DNA of 64,000 bases from Palaemon carinicauda. Lineage: Eukaryota > Arthropoda > Malacostraca > Decapoda > Palaemonidae. The stretch is taken from the NCBI RefSeq assembly GCF_036898095.1, contig NC_090729.1:71493797-71557796 (forward strand), read 5' to 3'. Below are positions 23,224-34,648 of the stretch, piece after piece; the first letter of the stretch is position 1; each line of letters opens with the position of its first letter. Both the position numbers and the translations under genes were made by a program. A model generated the notes under the pieces. The model saw only the letters and a list, made by a program, of their open reading frames with translations. It was not told the DNA's origin and searched no databases.

Positions 23224-26129
23224 CTAGCATTTGTATTCAGGCTTAATAGTTTTCAGGTCACTATTATAACACTTTCTAAAAAGATAAGTCTTCAGGTTTT
23301 TCTTGAAAGCTGCCACATTATTGCTATTCTTGATATCGAGAGGAAGGTCGTTAAATAGTCTCGGTGCAGCATAGCTGAACGTTCTTCCTCCTATTGCATG
23401 ATTCACACTAATTTCGAATAGTCTATGTGGGTCATCTGCATGTCTAACTCTTACAGCGGCGCTGGTAGCTTCAGGGTAGGGGACCAAGCAATCACGAAGA
23501 TATTTAGGCTTATCACTTGTAAGTGCTTTGTGAGTCAACAAGCAAATTTTAAATTCAATTCTAGCCTTAACAGGTAACCAATGTAGATCGATCAGTGCAG
23601 GAGTTATTCTCTCCAGAAATTTAATGCCTTTTATCAGTCTAGCCGCCCGGTTTTGCACATTTTAAAGCTTTCTTAGTAGTGTATTGGGCAATTTGTAGTA
23701 CAGAGAATTGCAATAATCAAGCCTTGATATTACATGACTCATCACTAAAATTTTGTACTGCCCTCTTAAATATTTCCTAATAAATGCTATGTTTCTCAGG
23801 TGATAGTTACACACTTTCACTGTGTTCACAATTTGGTCCTTCATTGACAAATTACAGTCTATCAGTACACCCAAATTTTTCACAACAGGCACAATCCCAA
23901 CATCAGCATCCCCAATTTTTATACTTTGAATTAACTGGTAATTCTTCAAAACCACCTTTGTGCCAAAGAACATACATTCTGTTTTATCATCATTTAATTT
24001 GAGCTTTTTCCTCTGCATCCATGTTTTTATTTCAGTCATTATCTCATCAATTTTCTTCTTTGTATCTGGTGTTGTTGAAATTGAGAGGTAAAACTGAGTA
24101 TCATCTGCATATAGTTTAAAACCCACTTTTTGTTTTTTCAAGATGTGTGATAGCTCGATAGTATATATGTTAAACAAGATAGGGCCCAGGACACTACCCT
24201 GTGGTACACCCTTCATAAGAATTCTCTCATTGGATCGGTTTCCAGAAACTTCTACAATAGTCTTCCTGTTCACTAAGTAACTTCGCAAAAATTTCAGTGC
24301 CTCCTCAGTCACCCCAATAGACTTTAAGTCAAGTAAGTACTCGTGCACAACAGTGTCAAAAGCAGCACTAAGATCTAACATAATTAAAATTCCACACTTT
24401 CCCCCATCAAGAAAACCTATCATATCATTCATTATTGAGCACAAAGTAGTTTCTGTAGAATGATTAGCTCTGTAGGCCGATTGATTTTCCGGGAATACCT
24501 CTAACTCGTCAATATGCGCCCATAATTGCTCACTTATGACTTTTTCAATAAGCTTTGACATGTAAGATAAATTTGAAATGGGCCTATATGAATTTAGCTC
24601 GTTCACATCACCTTCCCCTTTGTAAATTGGTTTGATCAACGCAGTTTTTTCACAGCTAGGAAAACAGAATTGTGATATATATACTTAGGTTAATTATGTT
24701 CAGGTAAATATTATAATCAACTTGCTTGTTTGGAGCTTCACTTATTGAACTGTTTGGGAAAGGGTCGTTTCCACAATATGTATTCTTCATCTCTCTCATA
24801 ACCTTTAACAAGTCGCATATATTTATTTCCTTAAATTTTATTAACTTCTTTCCCTCCTTCACTGGCATAGCTGACTGTCCTTCCAAGTGATTTTGGGGGA
24901 AGCCTCTATAGATTTTATCAATTTTTTCATTAAAGAATATAGCAAAACTCTCTGCACAAACATTGTCAGGCAAGACATATTTTTTCTTTAATCCCATCAA
25001 ATCATCAAGGTTTTTGTGAAAGTCCTTACTGTTATTGGTTTTTTTACATTCGCCGTTGTAGAATTCTCTTTTTGTTTTTTTCTAACAGGATGTTATAGTC
25101 ATTTCTGCCCTTATTATATAGATTTGTGGCTTGTAAGGATTTGGCTCTTTTCCATCTACCTTCCATCTTACGTCTGTGTCTTTTTGCCTTTAATAGCTCA
25201 CTATTATACCATCTAACATTTTCGCGTACCACTATTTGTTTGTTCTTTATGGGACACATGGTATCGTACATTTTTCCAAAATTGTCGTTGTATTTCTTGG
25301 TATAGCACCCAACACATTCTATGTCTACCATATGTTCACATTGTGTGTTCACAAAAGACATTTGCGCTACACTAGCTTCAATAAAATTCTCAGCATCAAA
25401 ATTTTCCCGTTCCCTATATGTGATCCATTTTTTCAATACTCTGGTGCAATTTATATTAACATTAAAGGTGATGAGTTTGTGTGTTTTTGAGATCTCAAAG
25501 TCTGGTTCAACTTCAAGGTTTTTTATTAGGTCTGAGTCTTTTCCACATATGACCAAGTCGAGTGTATGACCACCTACTGACGTTGATACCAAAACACTGT
25601 TTATTAAATTAAACATCTCAAATACTTCCTTGAGTTCTTTAGCCTTATTATCATTTTCATCATCTACCCAACAGTTGAAGTCTCCACCAATTAATGTATT
25701 TTTAATATCGTCTACCACACCCACAAGAATACTAAATTCTTCAATGAATTTAGTCATATTACTCGCTGGTGGTCTATATAATGATATTATATTCAATACC
25801 TTATTGTTTCTTGTCAGTTTTAAACAGATATATTCAAACGTTTCAAATACTATTTCATTCGTGACAGAAACCCTAGAGAAGGTTTTAGACACAAAGACAC
25901 CCACTCCTCCTCCAGTTTTGTCCTTTCTTGGTACGTGGTAGAAATCGTGAGTACACGGCGTCATCTCCTGAATCTTTGAGTTATCACTAATATTTCCCTG
26001 CAACCAAGTTTCCGTTAATAAGCATAAATCTAATTCAATTTCGTTAATAAGATTTCTAATCTTTATGGTTTTATTCCCCACCGATTGAATATTTATCAGA
26101 CCACACTTAACCAATGGGATAGACTCCAT
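23224..26129 (-). pseudogene. LINE-B ORF2: APE endonuclease plus reverse transcriptase
   Basis: Endonuclease (26129-25044) shows CGLINIQSVGNKTIKI, LLTETWLQGN, LIGGDFNCWVDDE and the THKLITF end. Reverse transcriptase (about 25000-23224) shows YRPISNLSYMSKLIEKV, LDLSAAFDTVVHEYLL, GVPQGSVLGPILF, the catalytic LYADDTQFYLS, and RLDYCNSLYYKLP, then NRAARLIKG and DLHWLPVKARIEFK. LDLSAAFDTV with YADDTQ is typical of CR1/L2-type LINEs. Lesions: frameshift near 25065, frameshift at 24660-24680, and stop TAA at 23664-23662 within an otherwise continuous frame. About 968 codons in all, a normal CR1 length. It would nick DNA and copy its own RNA at the target site. Confidence 0.92.
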
Positions 26130-27366
26130 GATCGGTTCTATTTTTTATCCTGGTAAGCTCCTCCTTGTATACTTTACAGTTATCGTCATATGTCTTATGA
26201 TTCGTATCATTGTAATTCCTCACTGTGCAGTTATGACACTTTAACGTATTTACAGTACAATCCGTGGTTCGATGATCCTGGCTACACTTGGCACATACCT
26301 GAGTCTTGCTACAATTTTCAGCAGTATGACCAAATTCCTGGCATTTATAACACTGAAATACATTGTAGGAATCATAGATTTTACAGCATCCTCCAAGCGT
26401 GGTATATACTCTATCATCTCTTTTACGGAAGACTTTCCTGATAGTTGGACTACACTTTATAATGACTTGTAATTTACCGCTTTGTCTTGATTTAAACTTC
26501 CTGATCAATTTAAAGTCTTCTTCATTTTCACATATATCATTCAACCATTCATTCTTCTCCATTATACTGGCAATTATATCATCTTCATTTTCATCAATAT
26601 TGCAGACCTTGATCTTCGGTTTAAGTAGATCCTTTTTATTATCTACTTCTACCTTAATGTCATTCTTGACCTCTTCTAAGTAATTTTTAGCCTTTTCTTA
26701 CCCAGTTTTATCCGCAAAATTAACTACCAAGTGGCCTTGTTTAGAGGTTTTGACCTGTTCGACATTCGTGGTTATCTTCTTCATGATAGTTTTCTTGATA
26801 TCTGAAGCCTTCTTATTTTCCTCCGTAGATTTTATAACCAAAGTGTTTCTTGATTTCAACTTGCTTGCATATGTAGTCTTGGTCACATTCTCTTTTTCGT
26901 ATTCCATAAGTTTCTCTTTCAGCTCAACAATTTCTTGACGCATATCAATGTATTGAGCAGTTATCATATCCATAAAACCAGACATCTGTTGTTGTACATT
27001 TACCTTCATCTCTGCTATGTTGATGCTTAGTCTCGTCATGTCATCAACACATGCAGTCTCAACACATTTTGAACGTTTATAAATGATGTTCCTGCTTTTT
27101 AAAATAGTACTTGTACCATCCCTTAAATTAGAGCAAGCTTCTTCATCATGGTACCATCTTCGGCATTCATCGCATTGTATCCCATCATCGACATAGGACT
27201 CACAGTGCCCACACATGCCATGATTGCCTCCGTCATCACATTCTTCATAAGCTGCTGCCATTATATTTTCCTCTTTTCCTTGGAGTACTGTGTCGATTTC
27301 AGTCACAAATAGATCGAAATCATTCACGGGATTAAGTTTTTCCTTTCGTTTTCTAAGGAAGGGCAT
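26107..27366 (-). pseudogene. LINE-B ORF1: PHD finger and CCHC knuckles
   Basis: 419 codons in one frame with a single in-frame TAA at 26700-26698. Near residues 40-80 there is a PHD-type zinc finger (CGHC, CDEC, WYHDEEACSNL). A coiled-coil-like stretch follows (RQEIVELKEKLMEYEKENV). After the stop come KPKIKVCNIDENEDD and a C-terminal CCHC pair (CYKCQEFGHTAENC, CAKCSQDHRTTDC). PHD-bearing ORF1 proteins are known in CR1-type LINEs, where ORF1 products bind the RNA. The last 23 bp overlap the start of ORF2 in another frame. Confidence 0.87.
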
Positions 27367-27637
27367 ATTGAATCATTTTTCAATGAACTTTTCAAGTAGC
27401 CCCGCCCCAACACAAAAATGCTGGGTCAGGCCTTTCACTACAGACCTCACATACAAGGAAACCACTGATTTTTAGCACTATATTTCACTAATATCAATAC
27501 TAGCAAACACCCACAAAGAGATTTTTCATAGTATAAACAACGAGATATACAATGATTCCGTTTAAAGCCAGATTCGATACAGAGCATTGAAACACACGTC
27601 CACACCCGCGGACAACTCAACTCAACTAAAGTTACAG

Positions 27638-30322
27638 TAAGAAATCATCTCGTAGTAAATTCATTTGAATATATGAATATTAAAATTTTATCTAGAAATG
27701 TAAATCTACAAATAGTTATACTCTATAGACCATAGAGAAAAAGCAAAAGAATGTTTCTAGATGAATTTAATAACTTACTAGATACATTGAACGAAAATAG
27801 AAATATAGTTATATGTGGTGATTTCAACCTACATCTTGATAACAGAGTAGACCCATATGTCAATGAATTTAGAGAATTGATTGACAACCACCACCTTGAA
27901 AACAGTGTTTGAACCAACAGGTCAGTCTAATCATATACTAGATCTAGTTATAGTAAACAAAAACAACTACATCATACTAAATATGGAGATTGAACCTGAC
28001 TGCTCTATATCCCTAATGCATAAGTTAATGTCTTTTGAAATAGATGTTAGAAAAAATAATGCAATACAGAAAGAAATCACATACAGAATTAAGACCAACT
28101 TTGATCCAAAAGAGTTCATTGAACAAAGCCTAGAGGATATAAAAGGGATAACACCAGTCTGTAACTATGAAGAGAAGCACACCTTAGTAGAGACAATCCT
28201 GTGTAAACTGCAATACTGATAGAAGTAAAACAATACTTCCAACTTCCAACTAATTATGATAATAGGTGCCCGGAAAAACACAAAAATACTCACAATTAAA
28301 AGAAAAATCGAATTGGTTTGATAATGAATTACATGAAAAAAAGAAAGAGAAAAATGGAGGATAAATGGAAAAGAAATAAAAATAATGAAAACTGGCAACA
28401 TTACAAATCAGCTAGAAATCGCTACAATTACCTTATCTTAATTAAAAAAAAGGCATATTATAAAAAAAAGTGTGCAATGTAAATGACCCACAGAAAATAC
28501 ATAAGAACCTAAATAAACTATTAGGTCTAAAGACAGAAATAGTATTGCCTTACATAACTAATGATCCTAAATGCCTAGCAAATGATTTTATTGATTATTT
28601 TGAAGAAAAAATAAATTAAATCTGCTCCAGTTTTCACAACATCGGCACAACAGAGCGAAGGAATACATCAGCAACAGGTGAAAGTAAGCTAAGGGTATTC
28701 AAAGAGTTAAGTCAGTGATTATATGAGAATAATAAAGAAAGTAAAAAAACCTACTGCGGAAATGACCCATTTCAAATTAATGATGTAAAAGATGCAGAAA
28801 ATTTCACCAGACTACAAGAGACCTACCGAAACATGGTAAATACGAGTCTAACACAGGCAGTTTCCCGGATTGTGAAAAAGTTGCATATATCAAGCCTGTG
28901 TATAAAGGAAAAGGTGATGCAGACAATTTAAGTACATATAGGCCAATATTAAATCTGTCATATTTTTCGAAAATTATTGAAACTGCTGTACACGAACAAA
29001 CCTGGAAACATCTGAAAAAATCTAATGCCATACCTGATGATCAATCTGCATACAGAGAAAATTACTCCACAGAAACAACAGTGTTGGCGATTAAAAATGA
29101 CATGACAGAAATTATAACAAATGGCAAGTGCTGCATTCTTGTGATGCTTGATTTAAGTGGTATCTGATGGAAAGACCTTAAAGCTGTGGGCATCATAGAA
29201 CCGCAAAGTTAAAGTAGTAATATCAAATGTTGAATCTGAGACAAGAAAACTCAAGACAGTGTACTAGGTGCTCTCCTGTTTGAAATTTACACGATTGAAC
29301 TGGCAAATATACTTGAAACTCAGAGTTAAGTTTAAAATATACGCTGATGATACACAATTCTATTTCCCAATAGAATCAGTTGATGAAGCTAAAAGAAAGA
29401 TACATGAAATAATGAATGACATTAAGGCTTGGATGTTAACAAAAAAGCTCAAGCTCAATGAAGACAAAAGTGAATGTATTATTTTTGGAAATGGAAAAGA
29501 TATAAAAAGAATCGAATGCTTCCAAAGAATTGAAATAGGTCAATCGATCATTGACCTAAAGAAATCTGTCGGAAATCTTGGAGTAATCATAGATGATAGA
29601 CTGACAGTGAATGAACATATAAATAATATGGTGAGAAATTGTAACTATCTTATTAGAAACATAGCATTTATTAGTAAATACTTAGATGAAAAATCTATGG
29701 CCATACTCATTAATCACCACATATTTTCAAGAATTGATTACTGCAACTCACTGTTCTATGGATTACCAAATTATCAGCTGAAGAAAATTCGAGAGTACAA
29801 AACAGAGCCGCTAGATTAATAAAAGGACTACACAATAGGGAAAGAGTTACCCCTGCACTAATTAAATTACACTGGCTGCCGGTAAAAGCGAGAATTGAAT
29901 ACAAGCTACTCTTACTAACGTTTAAGATACTGAACCAAAATGAACAAAATATCTAAAAGAATGCCTGAATAAACTAGAACTAGAAACAAATGTTAACATA
30001 AGACACACGAGTGAAAAACATAGGTTATCTGAACCAAGAACAAATAGTAAATTTGGTGAAAGGGCTTTTAGCTACTGTGCGCCTAGACATTATAATAAAC
30101 TGCCAACTGAAATGAAGGACCTAAAGGGAGCAACTGAATTTAAGAAGAAACTAAAGACATTACTTTTCACAAGATCATATGATTTGGAAGATGCTACAAT
30201 CAAAGAATTGTATAAGTTATAATGAAAATGTTTCGTTAGATGATTAATATGGACCGCCCGAGAAGTAGTTCACTCGACTTCAGTGGAGGGTTGGATTTAA
30301 ACCCAAAACAAGTAAACAAGTA
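27638..30322 (+). pseudogene. LINE-A (CR1-like), 3' part
   Basis: Resumes exactly where the 5' part stopped: after the duplicated 11 bp comes SFEYMNIKI, then NIVICGDFNLHLDN (endonuclease core) and SNHILDLVIVNKNN. The reverse transcriptase is broken: KGKGDADNLSTYRPILNLSY (28898 on), LVMLDLSG, where about 13 residues including the first catalytic Asp are deleted, SVLGALLFEIYTIELA, then IYADDTQFYFPIES (29335 on), NSLFYGLPN, NRAARLIKGLHN and LHWLPVKARIEYK. ORF2 ends near 30222. The 3' UTR resembles that of LINE-B and ends in AAACAAGTAAACAAGT. There are many stops; it is inactive. Confidence 0.88.
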
Positions 30323-30369
30323 TACACAAGGCCTGGCTGCCAGTTTTGTTCGTAAGTAATGACTTATAG

Positions 30370-30800
30370 TTAAAAAAATCAGTGAGGAGCCGCAAACTAC
30401 TCCAAGAGTTTTATAGATATCCAAATGATTTTCACAGGGTTTGATGGGTGTTATGTGGACTACATTCAATTCAACTTGCGTATTGATACTTGCCAGTAGA
30501 AAATTACAGTAGCCATTTTTATCGATATCCCCTTATTCGTAGAATACTTCACATATCTAAATGAAATTTTCAGAGATTTATGGGACTTTGCCCATACCAA
30601 TTTTCTTGTTGATATCTACTATAGAAAAGCTACAGCAAACTTTTATTTCGTTATGGCCTGAATGGTTATTTTTAGCGGTGGCGTAAATTGTTCCTAGAAT
30701 AATTTACATATCCAAATGAAAATTTCAGGGATTGATGGCAAGCATAGTTTCTCTGCTCCTGCCAAATTCTATGGTAATATTTACAATTGAAAACACCAGT
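30370..30800. repeat. Decayed tandem repeat, about 145-bp units
   Basis: Three diverged units share CATATCCAAATGAAAATTTC, AGGGATTGATGG and, later, a TAGAAAA-TACAG-like stretch. Anchor motifs are near 30415, 30550 and 30708. No coding function is apparent. Confidence 0.6.
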
Positions 30801-31495
30801 TATCATATGGCCTCCTTAAACAGGCTGTTAATGTAGCAACATTACGGTGAACTGCGTGATAATTGCCTGCAAATTTAGCAAACGGGATCACAGTGAACAC
30901 TACAATCTCTTTAATATTTGCCAGGTAACTGGTTGATTGCTGGCAATGTTAGTGGACAGGTTACTTCATCAAACTGTCTAGCACCTTTTATAAGCCGCCG
31001 ATAAAATAGTATAAAAGATATCTTTATCATGGTGGTATAAGATATAGAATTTTGTACAGCCTACCGTAATAACCTAAGATGATCTTTAGTATAGTTTTAT
31101 TAGTTTGGAACTATCCATTTAAAACTGATTTTTCCAACAATCAATAACTATGTTCATAAAAATATAATCTACAACTTGTATACAGTATTAATATCTCATA
31201 GTAGTTAGTAGCTTTTATCAATATCTACCGTTTTTTTTCTTTTTCTTTTTAATATCACTACAGGCACCTTATTTACTTGATACTTTGGTCAACAACACTT
31301 ACTTTTGTAATATATTTAGATACTTCTGTCACAACTATATTCGGTCAACTCCTGCACCCCTGCTAAATGGAGTCCAGATAAGATTAGATGCTAGAGTTCA
31401 GGAGATAGAATGACCCCTTTGGTCAGAAAGTCCAGAATATGAATGCTGTTTGCGTTTTACATAACCATTAATCTTCCAGCATTAGATCAATAGAC
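30801..31495. other. No gene seen
   Basis: AT-rich DNA between the decayed repeat and receptor-like exon 2. It is probably the 3' UTR or downstream flank of that exon on the minus strand. Nothing else is supported. Confidence 0.4.
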
Positions 31496-31590
31496 CTAAT
31501 ATGGTTTTCCTTTAATTAAAGACCACAACATTTTTTATGGCCAGTGCCAACACTGATTAGATATTCAAATTCTACATTGAGAAATGCTCC
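31496..31590 (-). pseudogene. Receptor-like terminal exon, copy 2 (broken)
   Basis: On the minus strand the acceptor TTGTAATTTCCAG is followed by GAFLNVEFEYLI. A 2-bp deletion then shifts the frame, so the remaining hydrophobic codons (AVLALAI-like) are out of frame. The DNA still aligns with copies 1 and 3 through the final TATTAG. This is a paralogue disabled by small indels. Confidence 0.6.
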
Positions 31591-32156
31591 CTGGAAATTA
31601 CAATACAAAATTGCTAGCTTGCTATTTTATCGAGTAGTCATTCTATTCGTGGGCAAATATTGATTACAAGTACTACAAAATATTGATAATTTTTGTAATG
31701 TTAGTATTAACTTTTGATAAGAAGCATTTGTTATACTTATTCACAATATCAAATCGAGCATCTTTCAAAGTTAACAGTTAGAAGTTACTTACCAAAGAGT
31801 CTGAAAATTACCAAAACTACAGTAGAATAAGTAAATCTATAATGATTTTATTGTTTCAAGATATTAACCTCCAAGTAATAACGGTAGGAATGTATTTAGG
31901 GCATTTGTATAAAGTAGCACCTTAGTCAATATACCTTACAAATTATGTAAATAGAAATTTATCCCACCTTGGATATAAATTTCCTTGTATTATTACAATT
32001 ATGTATTTTATAGGATTTTCATGTACTCCTGTAATATATTAGTAGTCTGTTAGGAGTTTCCTTTATTTTAAATTTCATTTTGTTACTGATGACTCGGGTT
32101 ACTACAATGCTGAACAAAGTTATTTTATTATGACCACCCACAACCAGTAGAGATAG
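31591..32156. other. Presumed intron of receptor-like gene 2
   Basis: AT-rich sequence between receptor exon 2 and the open segment at 32157-32342. No other feature is recognised. Confidence 0.35.
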
Positions 32157-32342
32157 TCACAATTCACAGGCGGACAGACTAAGCTGTAGATATGAATCTT
32201 CATCTCTAAATGTGAGTTCATTAGTGGTTACATTTATACAGGAATTGTTACCATTTTCATCACTGGGTGTTGCACCATATTTGCAAGGGTAACTCGTCTT
32301 CAAAGGTTTGAAAAGTGAAGAGAGGTTTATCAGATGCCGACG
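32157..32342 (-). pseudogene. Possible upstream exon remnant of the receptor-like gene
   Basis: A 61-codon open stretch on the minus strand has no Met and ends in TGA at 32159-32157. Its composition looks coding: SLFKPLKTSYPCKYGATPSD, ENGNNSCINVTTNELTFRDE, two Cys and two N-glycosylation-type NxS/T sites. It lies 570 bp upstream of terminal exon 2, a sensible place for an extracellular-domain exon. Clear splice sites were not found. The family is not recognised with certainty. Confidence 0.35.
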
Positions 32343-33468
32343 TCAGTAAGGAATGGACAATATTCTATTTAATGATGATCTTCATATCCAATGCCACCAC
32401 AATAGATGGGACAGTCTTCTAGATACGTGATTTCTGCAGCTAAGCTCTAATCAAAGAAATTATTCAATTTTCAGGAGGTATTATTACAGAACTGAGAATT
32501 AAGTTCTTTTCGTCATCAAGACGTTAGCTGTGGGTGAATGATTAACTATAATTTATGTTACAATAAGCGTGGCAGGATTGATATGGACAATTTAAAAAAA
32601 AAAAAAAAATATCGTGTCTCGCAATTTTATGGACAAGTGGGTATCAAATGGCCGAAATACAAACAAGATTACACCAAACAATCAAATTCCATACGCAATT
32701 GGCAGGTAACTGTTGTAATCTTCAACAAAATTCATGGAGAGAACCACATCAAACTTGTGAATCCTTTCATTAATTGGTCAGATATTTCGTAATTCACCTG
32801 ACAAATCAGTGGATCACACGACAACAAACACTATTGGTCCTTTAACAATAGGTCAGGGTACTTATTATTTTTTATGTGGTCCTGTCTGTTGTATTTTTTC
32901 TGTAATTTATCATTAAAGTGTAATATCTTCTCAATTGAGTTGAAATACAGTAAACAGAATCAAAGCAAACATTCCAAGCTCTTCATCAGTGGACAAGCGA
33001 GGATCATGAACGTTATACCTTTAGTAATCTGCAAGGTACCTTATATTGTAGTTACTTGCAAAATATACAGTAGTTATTCAGAAATGTCTTCATGAAAGAA
33101 TATTTTAAAGGCTTATACACTATCTACATCATCTTTGGTATTCTTTAGTAAAGTGAAACTACAAGAAACTTTTTCCACTTTATTACAATTCAACAGCTAT
33201 AAATTTAAAGCTGACAATTTTAACAATAAATAGTTACATTTATAAAAAAAAACTAACTTTAAACTTTGTCTAATGACTTTATGTTCTATGCCATTTTAGC
33301 TACTTTACACCTTTTTTCAACACCATTTTGTAATCCCTACAAAATTCAGTTAAACCTAGATGCAACGAAACTTCTACAACAGTGTGAAATGGAGCCGACG
33401 GCTGGAATTCAGATGACAAAGATTCCGTTGATCATATGAAAGATGTCCAAAACCTGTCTATCCTTTTC
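32343..33468. other. No gene confirmed; possible decayed minus-strand exons
   Basis: Minus-strand fragments such as DVVLSMNFVEDYNSYLPIAY (near 32660-32760, with a stop directly after) hint at decayed receptor coding sequence. The evidence is weak. The plus-strand frame at 32538-32792 shows no known domain. Confidence 0.3.
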
Positions 33469-33564
33469 CTAATGTGGTTTTCCTTTCATCAAGACTGCTG
33501 CATTTTCTATGGCCAGTACCAATACTGCGATTAAGTATCCAAAGACTACCATAAGAAAGGCACC
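33469..33564 (-). CDS. Receptor-like terminal exon, copy 3 (intact)
   Basis: Minus strand: acceptor CATTTTCAG, then 31 codons plus TAG with no lesion. It starts GAFLMVVFGYLIAVLVLAIE and ends NAAVLMKGKPH. It is one hydrophobic helix of about 19 residues ending in Glu with a short basic tail, which fits the last (M4) membrane segment and cytoplasmic tail of ionotropic glutamate-receptor-family proteins, including arthropod ionotropic receptors. Earlier exons should lie at higher coordinates but I cannot identify them; the satellite begins by about 34.2 kb. It may be an isolated remnant. Confidence 0.5.
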   Translation of the reverse strand, partial: GAFLMVVFGYLIAVLVLAIENAAVLMKGKPH

Positions 33565-34139
33565 CTGAAAATGTAGATGAACTTAGAAGACCAAATTTTT
33601 AAGGTACTCCTACAATTTGCAAATAAGTATTATAAATCTTTGAGATCTTGCTGTAGTAAATTATTATAACTTTAACCATAAAAAAAGAGAAGTTTTGTAA
33701 AAAACAAGTGACGAATGCTTGTTAACATAGATTAGTAAAGTGGTGCATAAATTATACATTCAGAATTCATAAACTATCTTGTATAAAAGTGTCCAAAGCC
33801 AGAATGAATGTACTCTATTTACAATTTTGTTGAACACACCAACCAGCAAATTGTAGTGGCAGGACTATTTATAATTCATTTGCATGAAGTAGTACAATCA
33901 AAATCTTATCAAATTTATAAAGAAATTTGCCATAGCTTCTTGAAATTTCTTATATATCTATAGAATAGCTTCTTACTAACTTTTCAAGATGCATTTTTTA
34001 ACAAGTCTAATGTACCTCTGTAATATATATTATAATTTTTTACTATGAATATACTAAATTCTAAAATTATTTTTTTTTTTTTACTTTCAAATAACTGTGA
34101 CCAATGCCCTTCATTAATTAAAGTAGCAAAAACTGTGAC
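33565..34139. other. No gene seen
   Basis: AT-rich flank upstream (minus strand) of receptor exon 3, with a short T run near 34070. No exon is recognised. Confidence 0.4.
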
Positions 34140-34648
34140 TGTAATAAAGACCACCTACGACCACCACCAGGTTGGAACATTATCATTGATGGCTTGGAAC
34201 TGCATCAGTGGTTTGCAATATTTTTGGAGGCTTGCAATTAAATAAGCATAATGTATAGGCAGTTTGTTACATGATTATAAACACCCTGCAACAGTATCAT
34301 CAGCAGATTGTAACAGCTTGCAACAAGGGCATTACAGCTTAGAACCGCATATTGCAACTTGCAACATGGTCATGCAACAAGAGCTGGAAACAGTAGCTTG
34401 CAGTAGGGTCCCTGCTGGTTTGTAACCTAACAGGGAGCAGAAACACTACAACCTAGAACAGCAGCTTGCAAAAACAGCTTAAACCGTGATCACTGGCAAC
34501 TTGCAACAGCGTCATTAGTGGCCTGATACAACAACTTACAAAATAATCCTTGGCAGGTTGCAACAGCAGGTTGCAACGGGAGAACAGAATTGAATTGAGA
34601 AATTGCAACAGGAACTTGCAATAAGAGCACTGGTAGTCTGCAATATCA
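34140..34648. repeat. Degenerate GCTTGCAAC-type array (left edge of satellite)
   Basis: Repeated AGCTTGCAAC / TTGCAACAG motifs at irregular spacing, related to the large array beyond Gypsy-1. I read it as the left border of that satellite, cut off by the Gypsy insertion. Confidence 0.6.

Larger units (their letters stand above)
23085..27637 (-). mobile_element. LINE-B: full-length CR1-like retrotransposon (4,553 bp)
   Basis: A complete insertion in LINE-A, flanked by the 11-bp direct repeat TAAGAAATCAT (23074-23084 and 27638-27648). On the minus strand: 5' UTR (27637-27367), ORF1 (27366-26107), ORF2 (26129 to about 23224), a 3' UTR and a short-repeat tail (GTAAAAGTAAAAGTAAAAAT). The full 5' end, exact target duplication and few lesions (one stop in ORF1; two frameshifts and one stop in ORF2) indicate a fairly recent insertion that is now inactive. 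Confidence 0.93.

Noticed and set aside
32538..32792. 84-codon plus-strand frame
   Set aside because: No recognisable domain, a poly-Lys run from an A tract, and no neighbouring exon.
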